A stretch of DNA of 37,661 nucleotides from Elusimicrobiota bacterium (GTDB lineage: Bacteria; Elusimicrobiota; Elusimicrobia; Elusimicrobiales; UBA9959), in the NCBI GenBank assembly GCA_016207645.1, contig JACQPH010000165.1:1-37661 (forward strand). The letters run 5' to 3'. Under the pieces are notes generated by a model. It saw only the letters and a program-made list of their open reading frames with translations. It made no database searches and was not told the origin of the DNA. Within the stretch, counting starts at the first letter, position 1; each line of letters begins with the position of its first letter. A program made the position numbers and the translations under genes. Of this stretch, positions 1 through 7,535 are shown in pieces.

Positions 1-117
1 CCCCTGAGCACCCGTTGCGGAAAGGGGGCCCCGCCCTGAATATCCCGGGCGGGGGGAAACCGACGCAAGGGTTTCCTCTTCCGGGTGAGCAGGGGTGTGC
101 CGCAGCCGCCCCCGGAC
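1..117 (+). repeat. Large palindromic repeat, copy 1 (left arm cut by window edge)
   Basis: The stretch matches 3573-3703 and 22325-22553 in the same orientation. It shares the blocks CCCCTGAGCACCCGTTGCGG at the left and GGGTGAGCAGGGG plus GCCGCCCCC at the right. These outer blocks are mutually complementary, so the unit folds into one long hairpin. An inner GGAAACC / GGTTTCC hairpin carries GACGCAA in its loop, complementary to TTGCG in the left part. This copy holds a small private stem (CCCCGCCC / GGGCGGGG) at about 31-53, where copy 3 carries an unrelated 94-bp palindrome. Its left outer arm lies before base 1. Confidence 0.8.
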
Positions 118-166
118 CCGAGCAGTTACAAAAATAGTCCCCCCTGAAGAAACCGCCCCTCCCTCC

Positions 167-196
167 TTGACAATACGACGGGGAAATACCTTTAAT
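167..196 (+). promoter_or_regulatory. Sigma70-like promoter for ygeW
   Basis: TTGACA lies at 167-172 and TTTAAT at 191-196 with an 18-nt spacer, about 40 bases before the ygeW start. The -35 is perfect and the -10 differs from consensus by one base. Confidence 0.6.
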
Positions 197-235
197 TAAA
201 CAGTCGCAACGATTAAAACCCCGCTGGAGATAAAA

Positions 236-1426
236 ATGCCCATGGATATCGCGAAGTCTTTGATCGAACTCGGGAAGCTCGGCGCCGACCTTTACGGAAA
301 GGATTTTCTGCTGACCTGGGAAAAATCGGATAAGGAACTGAAAGCCGTGTTCCTGATAGCGGAACTGCTCAAGGAACTGCATGCGAAGAACATCCCGGTC
401 GCCATGTTCAGGACCGGCCTGGCCGTCTCCAACTTCCGCGACAATTCCACCCGCACCCGCTTCTCCTTCGCCTCCGCCTGCAACCTGCTCGGCCTGGCCG
501 TGCAGGACCTCGACGAGGGCAAGAGCCAGATAGCCCACGGCGAGACCGTGCGCGAGACCGCCAACATGATCTCCTTCCTGACCGAGGCCGTCGGCATCCG
601 CGACGACATGTTCATCGGCAAAGGCCACGCCTACATGCGGGAAGTAGCCGAAGCCCTCGACGACGGCTTCAGGAACGGCGTGCTGAACCAGCGCCCCGCC
701 GTGGTGAACCTCCAGTGCGACCTGGACCACCCCACGCAGTCCATGTCCGACCTGCTCTTCCTCAAGAACCATTTCGGCGGCTTCGACAGGCTGAAGGGGA
801 AGAAAATAGCCATGACCTGGGCCTACTCCCCCAGCTACGGCAAGCCCCTCTCCGTGCCCCAGGGCGTCATCTGCCTGATGACCCGCTACGGCATGAACGT
901 CGAGCTGGCCCACCCGGAGGGCTACGACCTGCTCCCCGGGACCATCAAGGTGGCCGGCGACAACGCCAGGAAGTCCGGCGGCTCCTTCAAGGTCTCCAAC
1001 AGCATGGAGAGCGCCTTCAGGGACGCCGACATAGTCTACCCGAAGAGCTGGGCCCCCTATAAAGTGATGGAGCGCCGTACCCAGCTCCTCGAAGGTAACG
1101 ACCATCCCGGCCTCAGGGACCTGGAGAAAGAGTGCCTCGCCCAGAACGCGAAGCACGCGGACTGGGAATGCGCGGCGAAGAACATGAAGCTCACGAAGGG
1201 CGGCGAAGGCCTGTACCTGCACTGCCTGCCCGCCGACATCACCGGCGTCTCCTGCAAGCGGGGCGAGGTGAGCGCGAAGGTGTTCGAGAAGTACCGCATC
1301 GGCACCTACAAGGAAGCCGGGTACAAGCCCTTCGTCATCGCGGCCATGATAACCGCCTGCACCAAGAAGAAGCCGGCGAAAGTGCTGGAAGCCCTGTTCA
1401 AGGCCGGGCAGAAACGCGTACTGTGA
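236..1426 (+). CDS. ygeW: YgeW-type knotted carbamoyltransferase
   Basis: This is a 396-residue protein of the aspartate/ornithine carbamoyltransferase superfamily. It carries the carbamoyl-phosphate-binding STRTR motif at residues 71-75 and the HCLP motif at 329-332. The flanking residues (DLDEGKSQIAHGE, NLQCDLDHPTQS) and the length fit the YgeW family, whose true substrate is not settled. The family is linked to purine or ureido nitrogen metabolism and in enterobacteria lies next to ygeX and ygeY. Here a ygeY homolog lies 8.5 kb away on the other strand and no ygeX is visible. The start is supported by GGAGA at 226-230 and the promoter at 167-196. A possible hairpin terminator follows at 1444-1480. 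The family call is strong; the reaction is inferred. Confidence 0.9.
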   Translation: MPMDIAKSLIELGKLGADLYGKDFLLTWEKSDKELKAVFLIAELLKELHAKNIPVAMFRTGLAVSNFRDNSTRTRFSFASACNLLGLAVQDLDEGKSQIAHGETVRETANMISFLTEAVGIRDDMFIGKGHAYMREVAEALDDGFRNGVLNQRPAVVNLQCDLDHPTQSMSDLLFLKNHFGGFDRLKGKKIAMTWAYSPSYGKPLSVPQGVICLMTRYGMNVELAHPEGYDLLPGTIKVAGDNARKSGGSFKVSNSMESAFRDADIVYPKSWAPYKVMERRTQLLEGNDHPGLRDLEKECLAQNAKHADWECAAKNMKLTKGGEGLYLHCLPADITGVSCKRGEVSAKVFEKYRIGTYKEAGYKPFVIAAMITACTKKKPAKVLEALFKAGQKRVL

Positions 1427-1443
1427 TCCGGCCCGGGCCGCCA

Positions 1444-1480
1444 CCGCTCCCAGGCAAGCCGGCGGTTTGCATGGGAGCGG
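1444..1480 (+). terminator. Long hairpin after ygeW
   Basis: CCGCTCCCA (1444-1452) pairs perfectly with TGGGAGCGG (1472-1480), and the intervening bases pair further (GCAA..., ...TTTGC). There is no clear U-tract, only TATTATAG, so termination is uncertain. It could instead be a repeat-type palindrome. TATTAT at 1481-1486 may serve as a -10 element for the next gene. Confidence 0.45.
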
Positions 1481-1512
1481 TATTATAGGACCCCGGGCCG
1501 GGCGACTCCCGA

Positions 1513-3525
1513 ATGAAATATCCGCTCCTGACCGTGCCGGCGCTGCTCGCCGCTCTGCTTTCCCCGGCGGGCCTCCCTGCCGCCGGGCAGGACCCGCGCC
1601 TGCGGAGCTATTACTGCGACGAGGTAAAGAAGCCTTTCTTCTCCGGACCGGCGGACGGGAAAGGCCTGTACACGGCGCGGAGAACGGCGGCGATGCCGGA
1701 GAGCTTCCTGATGCCCAAACCCGCCGGCGCCAGGCGGGTCTTCGTCATAGGCGAATCGGTGGCCGCGCTGCTCGGGCCGGGAAAGGACGCCGCCTACACC
1801 GGGGGAGTAGAGATAATAAACTGCGGCATGGGCGGCTATGAGAGCTCCCGCATCTACGGCGTGCTCAGGGAAATACTCGCCTATTCCCCCGACCTGGTGG
1901 TGGTGCTCAGCGGGAACAACGATACCAACGAGGAGTCCTGCCCCGGCCTGGCCTGCGAACTGCGGCGCCGCAAGGCCAGGCTCTTCGCCGGATTCTATTC
2001 CCTGAACAATTCTCCCCGCGAGGCCAGGAAAAGGGCGCTGCTGAAGCTGCACGAGGACAACCTCCTCAAGATGGCCGGGGCCGCCCGGAAAGCCGGCGTG
2101 CCCATAGTGTTCTGCACCCTGCCCGCCACTTTAAAGGACCTGCCGCCCTCCTCGCCCGCGCCCTTCGAGAACAGGGAGTTCACCCTGGGCTACCGCCTTT
2201 TTTACTCCGGGAAATACAAAGAGGCCCTCGCCGCTTTCAACCGCGGCCTCGAAGCGGACCGGCGCGAGCCCTACCTTAATTTCTACGCGGCGAAAGCCCT
2301 CGGACGGCTCGGCAGGGAAAAGGACGCGGCCGCCCATTACTCCAACGCCCTGAACTTCGACACTATCATGTCGCGGGCGGGCAGGGAACGCAACGACGCG
2401 ATAAGGCGCGCGGCCTCGGAGGAAGGCGCCTGCGCCGCCGACCTGGAAAAACTGTTCCTGGACCTCTCCTCCGGCCTGCCCGGCTTCGACCTGTTCACGG
2501 ACGGCATGCACTGGAACGTCGCCCATAACGGCGCCGTCTGGGAGGAGATCTTCCGCGCCGCCGGCCTCTGCGGCATAGAGGGGTTCGGCGGGTTCTCGGC
2601 GGGGCCGGCGGCGCGCTGGGCGGAACCTCCCGAGGCTACGGCCCGGAAGCGTCTGGCCTACGCTTTCTCCTGGATAGAAGAGAAAGAACTGAACGAAGGC
2701 AGCCTGGCCGAACTCTCCCGGATCAGGGAAGAAAGGCCGGCGCTCCTCAAGGAGGCCGCGGCCTCGGCCGAACGGCTCGGGAAGCTGCTCCCGGACAATT
2801 TCTGGTCGAACGAGAAGCTAAGCCGCCTGAAGGACCTGTACCCTTTCTTCCTGGCGCACCTGGCGGAAACGGAAAGGCGCGCCCGGAATTACGCCGGAGC
2901 CCTGGCCCTGTGCGGGAAAGCCCTGTCGCTGAAGCCCGGCCACCCGGTACTGAAACTGGAGCGGGCCCAGGTGCTCGCCGACACCGGCGCGAAACCGGAG
3001 AATGAGTTCGCCTCCCTCGCGGCCGAGCCTATGCTGGGCGGCAAGGCGGCGGCTTTCGCCGCCGCTTACGGCTTCAGGCTCCCGGAGAAAACGGAGTCGC
3101 CGGCGGCCGGGCCCGCTTCCCGGAAGAACGCCGCGGCGTCCAAGAAATTATCCGACCAGGCCGTGAAAAAAATATTCGCCGGCGACTTCAAGGCCGCCGA
3201 GGCGCTCCTGCTGAAGGCCGTGGAGAAGAACCGCTTCAACCCTGAAGCGCTCATGAACCTCTGCGCGCTCCGCCAGAAGGACGGCAGGACGGTGCAGGCG
3301 CTGGAAGCCTGCCGCGGGGCCTCCGCCTCCGTGCGCCAGGACCCCGCCAACAACCTCCCCTCGCTGGAGCTGCTCTCCTGCGACGCGGCTTTGGAGAGCC
3401 ACAAGCTGCTGGTAGCCCTGCGGCGCGGCGCCGAGGCCGCCGCCGTCCTGGCGCCCTGCGTAAAACAGCCGCCCCCTTCCTGGCCCGGCCTGGACGCGGC
3501 CAAAGCCGCCCTTAAAAAGCGCTAA
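1513..3525 (+). CDS. Secreted SGNH-hydrolase-like protein with TPR region
   Basis: The protein has 670 residues. An N-terminal signal peptide (residues 1-23, ending near LPAAGQ) suggests export. The SGNH blocks are visible: GES with Ser82 (in place of GDS), GMGG at 105-108, SGNND at 133-137, and D330-G-M-H333, which would complete the catalytic triad. A helical TPR-like segment (about 225-275) interrupts the hydrolase domain before the DxxH block, and more TPR-like repeats follow. Residues of about 545-670 form a C-terminal domain that recurs in the membrane protein at 7536-9779. Substrate unknown; esterase or deacylase activity on an envelope polymer would be typical of the family. No strong ribosome-binding site is seen. 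Confidence 0.75.
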   Translation: MKYPLLTVPALLAALLSPAGLPAAGQDPRLRSYYCDEVKKPFFSGPADGKGLYTARRTAAMPESFLMPKPAGARRVFVIGESVAALLGPGKDAAYTGGVEIINCGMGGYESSRIYGVLREILAYSPDLVVVLSGNNDTNEESCPGLACELRRRKARLFAGFYSLNNSPREARKRALLKLHEDNLLKMAGAARKAGVPIVFCTLPATLKDLPPSSPAPFENREFTLGYRLFYSGKYKEALAAFNRGLEADRREPYLNFYAAKALGRLGREKDAAAHYSNALNFDTIMSRAGRERNDAIRRAASEEGACAADLEKLFLDLSSGLPGFDLFTDGMHWNVAHNGAVWEEIFRAAGLCGIEGFGGFSAGPAARWAEPPEATARKRLAYAFSWIEEKELNEGSLAELSRIREERPALLKEAAASAERLGKLLPDNFWSNEKLSRLKDLYPFFLAHLAETERRARNYAGALALCGKALSLKPGHPVLKLERAQVLADTGAKPENEFASLAAEPMLGGKAAAFAAAYGFRLPEKTESPAAGPASRKNAAASKKLSDQAVKKIFAGDFKAAEALLLKAVEKNRFNPEALMNLCALRQKDGRTVQALEACRGASASVRQDPANNLPSLELLSCDAALESHKLLVALRRGAEAAAVLAPCVKQPPPSWPGLDAAKAALKKR

Positions 3526-3556
3526 GACCGCCCCGGACTCCCAGGCACAAGTTTTA

Positions 3557-3562
3557 TATAAT
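3557..3562 (+). promoter_or_regulatory. Candidate -10 element (TATAAT) upstream of the NifH-D-like gene
   Basis: A perfect TATAAT follows a T-rich stretch, with no recognisable -35. If it is used, the mRNA leader would contain the entire palindromic repeat at 3573-3703. Confidence 0.4.
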
Positions 3563-3572
3563 CAGATAACTA

Positions 3573-3703
3573 CTCGGCTACCGGAGGGGGCGGACGGGGC
3601 ATACCCCTGAGCACCCGTTGCGGAAAGGGGGCCCCGAAAAAGGGTTTCCTCTGCCCGGGTGAGCAGGGGTATGCCGCGGCCGCCCCCGAACCCCGGCGGC
3701 TAC
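3573..3703 (+). repeat. Large palindromic repeat, copy 2
   Basis: Same family as 1-117 and 22325-22553. The left arm runs CTACCGGAGGGGGCG...GGGGCATACCCCTGAGCACCCG and the right arm is its near reverse complement, ending at the start of the next gene. The inner GGAAACCGACGCAA block of the other copies is missing here; GGCCCCGAAAAAGGGTTTCC joins directly. Two more bases would reach the candidate ATG at 3704, so the element forms the 5' leader of the NifH-D-like gene. Confidence 0.85.
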
Positions 3704-6253
3704 ATGATCAGGTTCAAAGAATATATGGAAAGCATAGTCTTCTTCGGAAAAGGCGGCATAGGCAAAAGCACCATAGCCGCCAACATCTCCGTGCTCTTCG
3801 CCGCGAAGGGCCGGAAGGTGCTCCATGTAGGCTGCGACCCCAAGAGGGATTCCACCCTGTCCCTCATGGGCCGCCGCATCCGCCCCTTCAATGAGCAGGG
3901 CGGCTCCACGGGCGAGGAAGCCCTGCGCCTCTCCCTGCACCGCACGATCAAGGGCATAGACTGCATAGAGGCCGGCGGCCCCCAGGCCGGCGTAGGCTGC
4001 GCCGGCGCGGGCATAGGCGCCATGCTCGACGCCATCAAGGATTCCTCCCTCATCGAAAAAGAGGGCTACGACACGGTGGTCTTCGACGTGCTCGGCGACG
4101 TGGTCTGCGGCGGCTTCGCCGCCCCGCTGCGCCGCGGTTTCGCCAGCAAGGCCGTGCTGGTGGTCTCCGAGGAGCTCCTCTCGCTTTACGCGGCCAATAA
4201 CCTGATCTCGATGGTGAACAATTACGCCAGGAACGGCGTGTTCCTCGCCGGCCTGGTGGTAAACGCCAAGGACCCGGCCGCGGTAAAGCTGGCCCGCGAT
4301 TTCGCGAAGGCGGCCAATACCCGCGTGCTGGGCGTGATACCGCGCGACCCCGCCGTCATCAGGTCCGAGAGGGCCCGCAAGCCCGTGGTGGCGCTGGAGC
4401 CGCGCAGCGAAGCGGCCAGAAGCCTGGCCCGCCTGGCCGGCGAGCTGGCCGCCGCGGGCATGCCCGCCTCGCCGCCGCGCATGCTGGGCGAAGCCGAATT
4501 CGAAGCCTTCATGAACGAAAGGCCGCTGCCGCGGGCCGCGCGGAGCGCCGCCCCCGCCCCGGCCCGCGAAAACCGCAAGGCCAGGGTAGCCGCCTCCGTT
4601 CTGCTGGAAAGGTCCGGCTTCAGCATGACCGGCGTCACCGGCGGGCAGGTGGTTTGCGCCTGGAAAGGCGGCGGCGACACTTTCCGGCTCTTCATAGCCC
4701 CGGCTTCCGACTCCAGGCCGGCCATGGTCGGAGTAGGCGACTGGGCCTACTGCTTCCTCCCCGGGGAGGGACCGGGCTCCAACTCTTCCAGGGACGCTTT
4801 CCTGGCCGCGCTCGGGGAGATCTCCGGCCTGCGCTTCGACGATTTCATCTCGGCCTTCAGCGGCGGCCTGGATTTCTACGGGAACGTGGACTCCTTCGGC
4901 AAGACCTCTTCCCACCCGCTCATGCCCGAGGGCGGCCGGCCGGTGGAACCGTACCTGGGTTTCGGGCAATGGCAGCGCTTCCTTTTTTCCGACAGTTCCG
5001 GCATCTGCATCCCGCCCGGCTCCGTCATGGTGGAGCACGGAGACAACGAGTGCCGCTTCAGCGGCTGCTCCCAGACGCCGCTCAACACCTTCCAGAAAAT
5101 AGCCGGTCTCGCCAACGACTCCACCCCCTCCCTCGGCCCGCTGCTGCCGAAGGAAGAGCGCCTGATAGTGACCACCGATTTCCTGTATCAGGACGCCGTC
5201 AACGGCGACGAGAAGAAGATAGCCGCCGCGCTGAAAGCGGCCGCCGCGCGTACCGGCCCCGGCGGGCTGGTGGAATTCTACACCGGCTGCGCTCCTCTTG
5301 TCCTGGCCAGCGACGTTTCTTCTTTCAGCGACAGGGCGGCCCGCGACCTCGGCGTGGAAGTGCTGCGCGAGAATTTCAACAGCTTCTGCACCGAGACTCC
5401 GGAGAAAGTGAGGGCCCGCTCCGCTTTCGTGGTCAGGAGGCTCTCCGCCCTGAAGCGGGCGAAGAAGCCGCTGGACGTGAACCTGATAAATTTCGGCGGC
5501 TGCCGCGAGCCCCTTTCCGCCCTGCTCGGCTCCAAGGGGCTGGCCCTGAAGACCTGGGAGGAAGAGTTCTACTCCGATATAGCCTCGGCGCGGCTGCAGG
5601 TCCTCTCGGCCGCCGACCCCGTGCTGACCGCGGCCTTCGACCAGCTCGGCATTAAATGGGCGGCGCCGGGAGCGCCCTACGGCGCCGCGGCCACCGGGGC
5701 CTGGCTGCGCTCGCTGTTCTCCGCCCTGGGCAGGAAAAGCCCGAAGGAAGGGTTCGGCCCGGCCAGGAAAGAAACGGAAGCCGTCGCCGCCGGCGTAAAG
5801 CGCCTGTCGCGTTTCGCGGCGGGCTTCGTGGCCTCGCCAGAAGAAATAGGCATGCTGGAGGGTTCCTGGGCGGTCTCCGGCGTGCCGCTGGTCTCTTTCC
5901 TCGCCGAAGCCGGGCTGGCGCTGAGGCTTTTCGTTTACGCCGCCGACCGCGCCGCCAGGACCCTGGCCGGCGCGGAGACGGCCGCCCTGGCCGCCAGGAC
6001 CGGGACTAAACCCAGGCTGGCTTTCTTCGACAGCCCCGGCGGGCTTTTAAAAGCCCTGTCCGGCGACCGGGCCCTGCGCCTGGTCTATTCCGACATACCG
6101 CTGGACCCGCGGCTGGCCGCCGCCGGGAAGAGCGCTTTCTCCGTCTCCGCCTGCGAGCCCGGCTACGAGGGCGCGGCCGAGACCCTGCGCCGGCTGGCGC
6201 AGCTTTGCGAATGGGATTTCAATGAAAGATATTTCCGGACAAAAAGCGTTTGA
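3704..6253 (+). CDS. NifH-NifD-like fusion (nitrogenase-like ATPase/reductase)
   Basis: The protein has 849 residues. Residues 1-260 are Fe-protein-like: P-loop GKGGIGKST at 15-23 and the two [4Fe-4S] ligand positions, Cys99 in GVGCAGAG and Cys135 in DVLGDVVCGGF. The Arg that normally follows the first Cys (GCAGRG in NifH, the ADP-ribosylation site) is Ala102. After a Pro/Ala-rich linker, residues from about 290 resemble a NifD/BchN-type subunit. Possible P-cluster-like cysteines lie in SGICIPPGS, HGDNECRFSGC and YTGCAPL. The region aligning with the FeMo-cofactor Cys of NifD (around VLSAADPVL) has no Cys. This is therefore not expected to fix nitrogen. ATG 3725 (MESIVFFGKGG) fits the usual NifH start; 3704 is chosen as the outer ATG. 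The upstream GTG at 3659 lies inside the repeat and is rejected. It overlaps the NifK-like gene by 32 bases. Confidence 0.85.
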   Translation: MIRFKEYMESIVFFGKGGIGKSTIAANISVLFAAKGRKVLHVGCDPKRDSTLSLMGRRIRPFNEQGGSTGEEALRLSLHRTIKGIDCIEAGGPQAGVGCAGAGIGAMLDAIKDSSLIEKEGYDTVVFDVLGDVVCGGFAAPLRRGFASKAVLVVSEELLSLYAANNLISMVNNYARNGVFLAGLVVNAKDPAAVKLARDFAKAANTRVLGVIPRDPAVIRSERARKPVVALEPRSEAARSLARLAGELAAAGMPASPPRMLGEAEFEAFMNERPLPRAARSAAPAPARENRKARVAASVLLERSGFSMTGVTGGQVVCAWKGGGDTFRLFIAPASDSRPAMVGVGDWAYCFLPGEGPGSNSSRDAFLAALGEISGLRFDDFISAFSGGLDFYGNVDSFGKTSSHPLMPEGGRPVEPYLGFGQWQRFLFSDSSGICIPPGSVMVEHGDNECRFSGCSQTPLNTFQKIAGLANDSTPSLGPLLPKEERLIVTTDFLYQDAVNGDEKKIAAALKAAAARTGPGGLVEFYTGCAPLVLASDVSSFSDRAARDLGVEVLRENFNSFCTETPEKVRARSAFVVRRLSALKRAKKPLDVNLINFGGCREPLSALLGSKGLALKTWEEEFYSDIASARLQVLSAADPVLTAAFDQLGIKWAAPGAPYGAAATGAWLRSLFSALGRKSPKEGFGPARKETEAVAAGVKRLSRFAAGFVASPEEIGMLEGSWAVSGVPLVSFLAEAGLALRLFVYAADRAARTLAGAETAALAARTGTKPRLAFFDSPGGLLKALSGDRALRLVYSDIPLDPRLAAAGKSAFSVSACEPGYEGAAETLRRLAQLCEWDFNERYFRTKSV

Positions 6254-7535
6254 AAAGACCTTCCAGCTGCCCTACCTGCTGGGCGTCTTCCTGGGCCTGA
6301 ACGCCGTGAAGGACGCCTGTCTGATGGTGGACGGGGCCAACTGCGTGATGGTGAAGGCCGACCTGATAGCCGGCAACCACGACCTGTTCTCCACGCTGCT
6401 GTCCGAGAGCGGACGCCACCGCATCATCTGCACGATGTGGACGCCGGTGAACCCGCCGAAGAACCCGGAGAAGAAGCTGGGCGCCATGCTCAACAGCGTG
6501 GCCGGCTCCGGCCGGTTCGGCGCCGTGCTCCTGACCGGCCTGCCCTACTGCTGGCTGGCCGGCATGGACTACGAGGGGCTGGCGAGGTCCGTGGTTTCCG
6601 GCGCGCCGGTGACGGCCATACCGGCCAAGTCCATGGACCAGGACTGGCTGGACGGCTACGACATGACGCTGGAAGCGCTGGCCCGGGCCCTGCCGGAGGC
6701 GCGCGGCAAAAAACGCGCGAAGCACAAGGTGGCCCTCGTGGGCTACATGTTCGACAGGAACGAGGGCGACCATGCCGCCAATCTGAAAGAACTGACCCGG
6801 CTTCTGAAGCTCTCGGGCCTCGACTGCGTCTCGGTCTGGCCTTCCGGCGGCACCGTCGCCGAACTGGCCAGGGTCTCCGGGGCTTCCCTCATAGTCTCCC
6901 TGCCCTACGGCAGGAAAGCGGCCCGCGCTTTGGCCAAAAAATACGGCGCCGGCCTGCTGGAGACCGGCCTGCCGCTGGGGCTGAAAGCCACCTCGGCCTG
7001 GCTGGCCGCCGTGCGCCGCGCCGCCGGCCTGACGGGGAACCTGCCGCCGGCCGTGCTGGAAGAGGAGCGCGAGGCGGCCAGGACCATCGCCCCGGCGCTG
7101 CGCGCCCTCCTGCACAAGAAGGCGCTGTTCGCCGGCGACCCCCGCCTCTACTCGGCTTTTTCCTCTTTCGCCGCCGAACTCTGCCTCAGCCTGCCGCTGG
7201 TCTTCCTGGATTCCGCGCACCGCCCGCTGGGCGGCGGCGCCGTCGCGGGCTCGGTGCTGTTCGGACCTTCTCCGGAGGACGTGAAGGCGGCGAGGGCCGC
7301 TCTTTCCCGCTACGAGCTGCCCGACCTGGCCGTGGTGAATTCTTTCGCCCTCACCGAGGGCTTCGCCGAAGGTCTGCCGTTCGTGGAATTCGGATATCCT
7401 TCCTACGGGCATCACTGCCTGGCGGACGAGCCTTTCCTCGGCTTCAGCGGCGCGCGGGTATTGGTCTCGCGCATGCTGAACTCCCTCCAGACGCGCAGCA
7501 AAGCCGGCCCCGCCGCCGGGAACCGCGCGGTCTGA
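6222..7535 (+). CDS. NifK/BchB-like nitrogenase-family subunit
   Basis: This 437-residue protein probably partners the preceding H-D fusion, with which it overlaps by 32 bases. Recognisable features are an early Cys pair (C33 and C41 in VDGANC), C70 in IICTMW, and C110 in LPYCWLAGMDYEGLA, in the spacing of the Cys ligands of nitrogenase-type component subunits. The C-terminal FGYPSYGHHCLADEPFLGFSG region resembles the segment of nitrogenase relatives that ends in a [PY]-[FL]-GF-x-G motif. It is shorter than true NifK (about 500 residues). In the family, such subunits bind an Fe-S cluster and deliver electrons to a substrate such as a tetrapyrrole. Its own substrate is unknown. It ends flush against the convergent gene, leaving no intergenic base. 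Confidence 0.75.
   Translation: MKDISGQKAFEKTFQLPYLLGVFLGLNAVKDACLMVDGANCVMVKADLIAGNHDLFSTLLSESGRHRIICTMWTPVNPPKNPEKKLGAMLNSVAGSGRFGAVLLTGLPYCWLAGMDYEGLARSVVSGAPVTAIPAKSMDQDWLDGYDMTLEALARALPEARGKKRAKHKVALVGYMFDRNEGDHAANLKELTRLLKLSGLDCVSVWPSGGTVAELARVSGASLIVSLPYGRKAARALAKKYGAGLLETGLPLGLKATSAWLAAVRRAAGLTGNLPPAVLEEEREAARTIAPALRALLHKKALFAGDPRLYSAFSSFAAELCLSLPLVFLDSAHRPLGGGAVAGSVLFGPSPEDVKAARAALSRYELPDLAVVNSFALTEGFAEGLPFVEFGYPSYGHHCLADEPFLGFSGARVLVSRMLNSLQTRSKAGPAAGNRAV

Noticed and set aside
1-117. c-di-GMP or another known riboswitch class (GACGCAA loop)
   Set aside because: The resemblance is limited to a few bases; the long outer palindrome and exchangeable centre do not fit a known aptamer.
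3659-3703. GTG start extending the NifH-D protein by 15 residues
   Set aside because: The extension is translated palindromic repeat and has no counterpart in NifH-family proteins.
3578-5038. Long open frame on the minus strand (486 codons) antisense to the NifH-D gene, and similar ones at 14063-15907 (+) and 31461-32762 (+)
   Set aside because: High-GC shadow frames rich in Gly, Arg, Ala, His and Val with no domain pattern; each lies opposite a well-supported gene.
3704-7535. A genuine nitrogenase
   Set aside because: No nifE, nifN or nifB-like set was recognised, the cofactor Cys position is not Cys, and subunits are short or fused.
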